Position numbers and translations under genes: made by a program | From: Actinomycetota bacterium | GTDB taxonomy: Bacteria; Cyanobacteriota; Vampirovibrionia; Obscuribacterales; Obscuribacteraceae | DNA length: 19,286 nt | Assembly: GCA_903970355.1 (NCBI GenBank) | Contig: CAJCIF010000344.1 | Location: 1 to 19,286, forward strand | Direction of reading: 5' to 3' | Notes under the pieces: model-generated | Database searches by the model: none | Told to the model about the DNA's origin: nothing | Seen by the model: the letters and a program-made list of their open reading frames with translations, nothing else | In this document: piece by piece, positions 14,540-19,286 of the stretch | How the letters are laid out: each line of letters begins with the position of its first letter | Numbering within the stretch: position 1 is the stretch's first letter

Positions 14540-16003
14540 TTGCGACATTTCTTTTTAGTGCTATACCTGGCAGGTTTAGTGCTCATTCAACTGAGTCCTG
14601 GTTGTGAAAATGCAGCGCTAGCGGAAGGGTTGCCGGCAGATTTTAAATTCAATGGCACCATTGACCGAATTGCTGCTTCTCCTAACCCTGGTCCAGGACT
14701 GGTAGTCTGCGAGCCAATTAGCAAAACGAATAGCACCAGAGTTGCTGACTTTGGTGCGGGAACGTCTGCGTGGCTCGATTTTGTTGTAGGAGGTCAGCCC
14801 CAATGCGGAAGAACAACGGGCCTCCACGGTCTCGATGTCCTGAGGATCGAATTAGAAAGACCGGATCTGCGCATGACCGAAAAGGAGATATCGAAATTAC
14901 CAAGTTGTTTTGGAATTTCGCATGTGGCGACGGGTTTAATTGAAGGTACGCCAAAAAATTGCAGACTTACTTATCGCATTTACAAAGTGCCGGAACTAAA
15001 GGTGCTTGCCAGTCGCACAATTCGTGGAAGTCTTGATGGGTTAGCCCGACAATTGCCTGGTGTGGCAGCATGGATGAGTAAAAGTATTGGCGTAAAACAA
15101 CGAGGCGTGCCAAGCAATATCTACGATTCCGCTAGTACCTTATCTTTCATCGGCAATATCCGCTGGCGCCTTGACAAAGCCAATGCCGCTGAGAATAAGC
15201 ATCTCATTCGTTTAGCATCTGCCTCACCCTTAGCCGGTCTTCTCTGTATCGAATGCGAACAGAAACAAGATCCTAAGGATGTGCGGCTAATCGTGGACCG
15301 TCTGGTCAAGACCTATCCGAACAATGTGTTAATGCTAGCTCAAGTCAGCCAGATGGAAACAGAGCGCATTCCGTTGTATTTGCTCTCACGATGTTCAAAG
15401 CAACTTGAGGCGAACGTAAAACGCTTCCCCAACAATTGTTTATTGCAGTCAGCAGAAGCAGAATATAAATTCAAAAGATTCAAACCAGATGAACAGTTAG
15501 CTGCAGCGAATCATTGCGTTTCCAATTCTCCGGATACCTCGCGGACCTGGCTAAGGCTCTCCTGGACTCTCGGCTGCCTTGCAGATAATATCCGTCGCGC
15601 TCATCCGAGTGAGAAGATCACACTGGACGAGCAACAAAAACTGCATGCCTTAGATCTTCGTTCATTAGGAGCAGCAGAGCAATCCGCTAAGGTCGATCCA
15701 CTTAATGCCCGGGCCTGGTACGAAATTTCTCGCCATGCTTCTGTTGCTGGCTTCCCTGAAGAAGCGGATCAAGCTTTTCAAATGCTGATGAAATTAAAGC
15801 ATGATGTGGATACCGACCTATTCAGCAACTACTCATGGGGTCTTGAATTGTATGGTCCGCATCGTCTAAACGATCGCACAAAGCGTATCGAAATAGCAAA
15901 GCGCGCTGGCAACGACGTGCGCCTCTCGCAAAGTCAAAGACAAAAACTTATTAGGGATACAGAAGACTCAGAAGTTGGGTCTTTCATCAACCGTTCAAAG
16001 TAA
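14540..16003 (+). CDS. Exported TolB-like/TPR protein
   Basis: A 487-residue protein starting at TTG. It opens with a hydrophobic leader (FFLVLYLAGLVLIQL); cleavage after ALA near residue 28 is likely, and a Cys at 22 lacks a proper lipobox. Residues about 60-185 (DVLRIELERPDLRMTEKEI, then ISHVATGLIEGTPKNCRLTYRIY) resemble the TolB-like N-terminal domain that often precedes TPR arrays, where a 'recall of ... gives no score above' beta layout is seen. Residues about 225-450 are helical repeats typical of diverged TPRs (DPLNARAWYEISRHASVAGFPEEADQAFQMLMKL is the clearest unit). Such proteins act as periplasmic or envelope scaffolds. It follows the aldehyde dehydrogenase by 25 bases, and its stop is only 9 bases from the stop of the convergent secreted-protein gene, leaving no room for a separate terminator. 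The specific function is unknown. Confidence 0.75.
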   Translation: MRHFFLVLYLAGLVLIQLSPGCENAALAEGLPADFKFNGTIDRIAASPNPGPGLVVCEPISKTNSTRVADFGAGTSAWLDFVVGGQPQCGRTTGLHGLDVLRIELERPDLRMTEKEISKLPSCFGISHVATGLIEGTPKNCRLTYRIYKVPELKVLASRTIRGSLDGLARQLPGVAAWMSKSIGVKQRGVPSNIYDSASTLSFIGNIRWRLDKANAAENKHLIRLASASPLAGLLCIECEQKQDPKDVRLIVDRLVKTYPNNVLMLAQVSQMETERIPLYLLSRCSKQLEANVKRFPNNCLLQSAEAEYKFKRFKPDEQLAAANHCVSNSPDTSRTWLRLSWTLGCLADNIRRAHPSEKITLDEQQKLHALDLRSLGAAEQSAKVDPLNARAWYEISRHASVAGFPEEADQAFQMLMKLKHDVDTDLFSNYSWGLELYGPHRLNDRTKRIEIAKRAGNDVRLSQSQRQKLIRDTEDSEVGSFINRSK

Positions 16004-16012
16004 ACATTGGAA

Positions 16013-16905
16013 CTACTTATGTGAAACAACGAGCGGATAGAAAATTATGGCATTGTGAATGCTGCTGACCGGAAACGATCCCAGAGCATTGAATGGACTA
16101 TTTCCGAACGAGAGACCATAAGTTCCGTATTTAAAGTTTATTGATGTGTAGAGTGTGCCTAAGAACTGCCCACCAGAGATCTGTCTTGTGACGTTTCCAA
16201 ACGTGATGTAATTGCCTATCTGCGACGCAGGTATTGGCGAGAAAGAAGGTGTTAAAAGGGGACTTTTTCCAAATATATAAGCAAGGCCTTCATAGTTCTG
16301 TAAAGTACTTCCAGTTTGGACCCCGAGTGTACCTTTAAATATGCCGCCTGTAATAGGGCCAAGTGACTGTATAGATTTCTCGCCTGCGTAGGTCGATGAC
16401 CCAGCAATGGATTTGAACAATAAATTTTGAGCTCTTTGAGCGCCAGAAGCACCACTATATGTGCTCACACCTTTCAACCCAAATAAGGTACCGCCTGTGC
16501 CACCACCGGTCTTGAAGGTGGAGCCTCCGTTCACGAAGGTTAGTGAGTTACCGGTCGGAACGCTAGACACAGTTGCACTAACACTATGTAAAGGTATCCA
16601 GTTAAGACGCCGCTGGAAATAGCTCCTCCCAATTCATGAGCAATGGCAAAATTTTGACCATTAGTAAAACCTGCGGTCGCTATGCTTTTGATCAAATTTG
16701 TATTCAAACGCGTACTCAACGATCCTGCTCCGGATGGACCTGTAAATGTACTCGTATGTCCTGCCAAAGCAAACTTACTAGCGAAGTGAGCCGTTGTAAG
16801 ATTCACCGGAAAAACCGCTCCATGGGCATTTACTGGCAGAGCATTTGCCAATCCGAGACTGGCGATTAAAGTCGTACCCCAGACAAGAAGCGATTTATAA
16901 TGCAT
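16013..16905 (-). pseudogene. Frameshifted paralog of the secreted Gly/Asn-rich repeat protein
   Basis: Two frames make one protein of about 298 residues, the length of its paralog at 5597-6511. Frame one runs from ATG 16905 (GTG 16917 is also possible) to 16540: signal peptide, then HGAVFPVNLTTAH and LGGAISSGVLTGYLYIV. Frame two, open across the junction, carries SVSATVSSVPTGNSLTF onward, with ITGGIFKGTLGV plus IFGKSPL, and ISGGQFLGTLY plus LSFGNSPF, to a stop at 16013. The switch lies near 16582-16587, where TAGTG-T-TAGTG forms a short direct repeat; two extra bases or one missing base would explain it. The motif (GG-x3-G-TLY ... FGNSP) therefore occurs three times. Either the gene is dead, or the sequence has an error; a slippery site for programmed frameshifting is not evident. 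Function is unknown, probably surface or secreted. Confidence 0.8.
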
Positions 16906-16936
16906 TTTAATATTCACCGCACTTTTGGAAGCCGCA

Positions 16937-16965
16937 AGTATTCGCTGTTAATACAAAGTTGTCAA
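16937..16965 (-). promoter_or_regulatory. Promoter of the frameshifted secreted-protein gene
   Basis: On the minus strand TTGACA (16965-16960), a 17-base spacer and AATACT (16942-16937) make a good sigma-70-type promoter. Transcription would begin near 16930, giving a leader of about 25 bases to the ATG at 16905, with GGTGA as a weak ribosome site. A sound promoter suggests the gene was recently functional. Confidence 0.65.
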
Positions 16966-17137
16966 TTCTTGGCAAAAGCGAACGGCTGACCGGTTAAGAA
17001 CATTTGACTAAGGAAACGGTTTCGGCTGCCACATTTCAGTGGTAACTTTCGGCAGCGCATCAATTCTGATACCAATAATCTTTCCAATAGTTATTTGCTT
17101 GTTTTACGTAGTAGTAGGGTTTCTGGTTTGGCGTTCA

Positions 17138-17157
17138 ACTCAACAATCATTTTGAGT
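17138..17157. terminator. Weak hairpin after the sorbosone-dehydrogenase-like gene
   Basis: ACTCAA-CAATCATT-TTGAGT pairs perfectly over 6 bases, 15 bases beyond the stop at 17172. A second dyad, GCTGCC ... GGCAGC (17025-17056, with CCAC/GTGG nested inside), lies farther on. Neither has a T-tract, so this is tentative. Confidence 0.25.
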
Positions 17158-17171
17158 GCTAAGGACAATTT

Positions 17172-18500
17172 CTAATTTTTGCCCACGTAGCTCACGCGCC
17201 ATATAGAGCCCGATGCATCATCTGAAATAAATAGTGAGCCGTCCTTGGCAACGGCAACGCCGACTGGTCTGCCCCAGACGTCTCCATCATCTGTTGTGAA
17301 TCCAGTTATGAAGTCTTCGTATGTGCCGTCCGCTTTGCCATTCTGCAAAGGCACGCGAATAACTTCGTAACCGGTGCGTTTGGCTCGATTCCAGGAACCA
17401 TGCTCGGAAGCAAAAGCATCACCAACATACTCTTTAGGAAATTGTTTGCCATCGTAGAAGACCATTTCCAGCGATGCATTGTGAGGTTGCAGAAGTACGT
17501 CCGGTACGATGACCTTTCCGATCAATTCCGGATGTTTTCCCTTATGACGAGGATCTTGATTGCTTCCCATGTAGTACCAGGGCCAACCGTAAAATCCATT
17601 TTCCTCAAAATGAGTTATGTAGTCAGGCACGAGATTATCACCTAAGGCATCACGTTCATTTACCGATCCCCACAATTGTCCTGTTATAGGATTGACGGCA
17701 ATGCCTACTGCGTTTCTGATTCCAGACGCGTAGATATTCACGAACTTGCCTCCCGGTGTATATTCCAGAACATTAGCTCGATGGAATTCTTGCGGGTGGG
17801 TATCTACGTCATCAACATTTGATCTCGAACCGACTGAAACAAACAATCGCGTTCCATCCTTTGAAAATGCAATGTCCCGCGTCCAATGACCACCGCCGGC
17901 CAGTCGCCCACCGCCTGGAATATCATTGGCGATTTCCTCTTGTGCACCACTAGCCTCAACATCTCCATTCTTGTAAGGAAAACGTTCAAGCGAATCTGTG
18001 TTAGCCACATAGACCCATTTCGGAGATGGTCCCAACGGGTAAAAGGCAATGCCGAAAGGCTGCCGTAAACCAGTTGCGAAAACATGTGTTTCCGCTGCCG
18101 TGCCATCGCTGGCAATACCGCGCAGAACTTTGATTCTACCCGGTGCACTTTCAGCAACGAACAGATCACCATTAGGTGCGATTCTGATACAACGCGGATT
18201 GTTGAGGTTGGTGGCGTATAAATCCACCTTGAATCCAGGCGGACACTTTGGCCACGCATTGTCCGGGCGCTTAACGATCTTCGGTTGATTTTTGGCGGAT
18301 TCTGTCTGGAACGGTTTGGGCAAGTCTTGCACGGTGATCTTGCGCCGAACGCCAGGTGCCTCTTGCGTGTAATCCGTGAACGCTGCCTGCCCAGTGAGAA
18401 CGCCATCTGCTTCGGAACGCGCACAGCATCCGGCTACGAAGAGGCAAGCAACACCCAGACCGACAACCAGTTTGTTCGAAATGTTCGAAAAGATTATCAC
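17172..18500 (-). CDS. Lipoprotein of the glucose/sorbosone dehydrogenase (PQQ-type beta-propeller) family
   Basis: A 442-residue protein. The N-terminus is a lipoprotein signal with lipobox FVAGC (Cys25). Residues about 85-440 form a six-bladed propeller of the sorbosone/soluble glucose dehydrogenase family: FKVDLYATNLNNPRCIRIAPNGDLFVAES, RQPFGIAFYP, GGGHWTRDIAFSKDG with H205 at the family's catalytic-base position, SGIRNAVGIAVNP, NGFYGWPWYYMG, PHNASLEMVFYDG, ASEHGSWNR and PVGVAVAKDGSLFISDD. Family members oxidise sugars or aldehydes with PQQ and pass electrons to the respiratory chain; the exact substrate is not readable. It should sit on the periplasmic or outer face. The start is GTG, fixed by AAGGAGA 5 bases upstream. 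Upstream on the same strand lies the Pro-Thr repeat gene, separated by a long hairpin. Confidence 0.92.
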   Translation of the reverse strand: MIIFSNISNKLVVGLGVACLFVAGCCARSEADGVLTGQAAFTDYTQEAPGVRRKITVQDLPKPFQTESAKNQPKIVKRPDNAWPKCPPGFKVDLYATNLNNPRCIRIAPNGDLFVAESAPGRIKVLRGIASDGTAAETHVFATGLRQPFGIAFYPLGPSPKWVYVANTDSLERFPYKNGDVEASGAQEEIANDIPGGGRLAGGGHWTRDIAFSKDGTRLFVSVGSRSNVDDVDTHPQEFHRANVLEYTPGGKFVNIYASGIRNAVGIAVNPITGQLWGSVNERDALGDNLVPDYITHFEENGFYGWPWYYMGSNQDPRHKGKHPELIGKVIVPDVLLQPHNASLEMVFYDGKQFPKEYVGDAFASEHGSWNRAKRTGYEVIRVPLQNGKADGTYEDFITGFTTDDGDVWGRPVGVAVAKDGSLFISDDASGSIWRVSYVGKN

Positions 18501-18505
18501 TAATT

Positions 18506-18512
18506 TCTCCTT
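18506..18512 (-). promoter_or_regulatory. Shine-Dalgarno that fixes a GTG start
   Basis: AAGGAGA lies 5 bases before the GTG at 18500. It settles the start at a GTG that gives a complete lipoprotein signal. Confidence 0.65.
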
Positions 18513-18606
18513 GCATCTTCATAGCCCAAATTTGAAACTTCGATAGCTTTGCACAAAGATTCACTTATGATCGTTAAGTTTAAACTATGGTGCTTTGCAT
18601 CCAACA

Positions 18607-18648
18607 GAATGGTCCGGCGCTGAACTTTTAATCAGCACCGGACCATTC
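18607..18648. terminator. Long hairpin between the Pro-Thr repeat gene and the dehydrogenase gene
   Basis: GAATGGTCCGG-C-GCTGA, loop ACTTTTAA, TCAGC-A-CCGGACCATTC gives a 17-position stem with a single C/A mismatch. It starts 26 bases after the minus-strand stop at 18674. There is no T-tract next to the stem in either direction. Its position and strength suggest a terminator or a processing/stabilising hairpin. Confidence 0.55.
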
Positions 18649-18673
18649 ATACACTGAGCTATCGGCTTGTTTT

Positions 18674-19272
18674 TTAGAGCAAGCTGTGATGGTGGTGGAA
18701 TCCTCCAGCGGAGTGGCCGCCTGGGTACGACTCAGAATTGTTGGCCCCAGCTTGTCCCGCGTTCGGGTGCAACGAACCAAAGTGAAGGAATGCGTGATGG
18801 ACATTCCCAGCAGTGGATGTCGTTTGCGTTGGTGGGTGTCCTCCCAATGACGGCGAAGTCAGATGCGTCGGTGATGTTGGTGCCGTCGGATGTCCTCCAA
18901 GTGTCGGCGATGTGGAGCAAGTTGGCTGCGTTGGTGCAGTCGGATGTCCACCGAATGTCGGCGACGTTGGGTGAGTTGGACTCGTTGGACTCGATGGTGA
19001 CGTCGGGTGCGTTGGACTCGATGGTGAGGTCGGGTGCGTTGGTGCACTCGGGTCAGTTGGATGAGTCGGCGACGTTGGATTTGTTGGTGACGTCGGATGC
19101 GTTGGCGCACTCGGGTCAGTTGGATGAGTCGGCGACGTTGGATTTGTTGGTGACGTCGGATGCGTTGGCGCAGTCGGCTCAGTTGGATGAGTCGGCGATG
19201 TTGGTTGCGTCGTGCAAGTCGGATTTGTTGGCGACGTCGGATGAGTTGGACTCGTCGGATTTGTTGGTGCCG
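18674..19272 (-). CDS. Pro-Thr-rich tandem-repeat protein, C-terminal part; N-terminus beyond the right edge
   Basis: The minus frame ending at TAA 18676-18674 stays open to the window edge, about 200 codons. Nearly every third residue is Pro in PT-x units (PTSPTHPTNPTSPTHP, PTDPSAPTHP). Three GGHP units follow (FGGHPTAPTQPT, LGGHPTAPTSPT, LGGHPPTQ), then a different tail with HHAFLHFGS, NSESYPGGHSAGGFHHHHSLL. No stop occurs in the repeat in this frame, and the period-3 Pro pattern shows it is the coding one. Such PT-rich rods are typical of extended surface or secreted linkers and are candidates for O-glycosylation; the His/Gly-rich tail could bind metal. Function is unknown. It cannot be followed to its start because the sequence ends in adapter; bases 19273-19286 were left out for that reason. 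Confidence 0.72.
18985..19038. repeat. 27-base direct repeat, two copies
   Basis: The unit TTGGACTCGATGGTGA(C/G)GTC... occupies 18985-19011 and again 19012-19038, differing at one base. It encodes nine residues of the Pro-Thr protein on the minus strand. Confidence 0.85.
19048..19199. repeat. 63-base tandem repeat, two near-identical copies plus a partial third
   Basis: Copies begin at 19048, 19111 and 19174. The first two differ only in their final base; the third matches for about 26 bases and then diverges. Sixty-three bases equal 21 codons, so copy number changes keep the Pro-Thr frame. Recent duplication is the likely cause, and short-read assembly may have miscounted copies. Confidence 0.88.
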
Positions 19273-19286
19273 AGATCGGAAGAGCA
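19273..19286 (+). other. Illumina adapter sequence at the end of the contig
   Basis: AGATCGGAAGAGCA is identical to the first 14 bases of the standard TruSeq adapter. It lies exactly at the window end, next to a tandem repeat where assembly tends to break. It is untrimmed library sequence, not genome. Confidence 0.93.

Noticed and set aside
16570..16600. Programmed ribosomal frameshift in the secreted paralog
   Set aside because: There is no slippery heptamer or downstream pseudoknot that I can see; mutation or error is simpler.
17025..17056. GCTGCC ... GGCAGC stem as a riboswitch or small RNA
   Set aside because: A six-base stem with a 20-base loop in a 250-base gap matches no RNA family that I know.
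18732..18920. Sixty-two-codon minus frame with DTWRTSDGTN
   Set aside because: It is another shifted frame inside the Pro-Thr repeat gene.
18859..19110. Arg/His/Gln-rich minus frame, apparently a basic protein
   Set aside because: It is the shifted reading of the Pro-Thr repeat: PT-x triplets read one base off give Arg, Gln and His. The Pro-Thr frame is longer and stays open.

Overview
The window reads as accessory chromosome of a free-living bacterium. The left third holds cyanobacterial-style two-component parts: a short Rcp1-like receiver and a Cph1-like histidine kinase module whose H box is followed by DLQEPLR. Elsewhere there are several secreted Gly/Asn/Pro/Thr-rich proteins, an LRV-repeat protein and a sorbosone-dehydrogenase-like lipoprotein. 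This mix would fit a non-photosynthetic relative of cyanobacteria (Vampirovibrionia/Melainabacteria type), but that is an inference from gene style; no rRNA or marker gene is present. I saw no tRNA, rRNA, CRISPR array or insertion sequence.

Region 1 (1-5011, all minus) is a tightly packed signalling operon. In transcription order it encodes a membrane-anchored PAS histidine kinase, an Rcp1-like receiver, a second stand-alone receiver, a soluble REC-PAS-histidine kinase hybrid, and a REC/LuxR-type HTH/Ser-Thr kinase fusion that runs off the left edge. Neighbouring genes overlap or nearly touch, so one phosphorelay ending in a Ser/Thr kinase is the natural reading.

Region 2 (5012-8400) has a 585-base gap, then a secreted repeat protein and a signal-peptide-bearing patatin-like lipase in one minus operon. 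A TetR-family regulator diverges from them, with a 16-base perfect palindrome in between. A long hairpin follows the regulator.

Region 3 (8400-11020) carries an LRV-repeat protein, a DUF1963/YwqG-like protein, the C-terminal remnant of an aldo/keto reductase, and a small secreted protein that looks frameshifted.

Region 4 (11189-16003, all plus) carries an unrecognised 609-residue HEFAH metalloprotease, an aldehyde dehydrogenase, and a secreted TolB-like/TPR protein 25 bases behind the dehydrogenase.

Region 5 (16013-19286, all minus) carries a frameshifted paralog of the Region 2 secreted repeat protein, a sorbosone/glucose-dehydrogenase-like lipoprotein, and the C-terminus of a Pro-Thr tandem-repeat protein that runs off the right edge. 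The last 14 bases equal the start of the common Illumina adapter and should not be read as genome.
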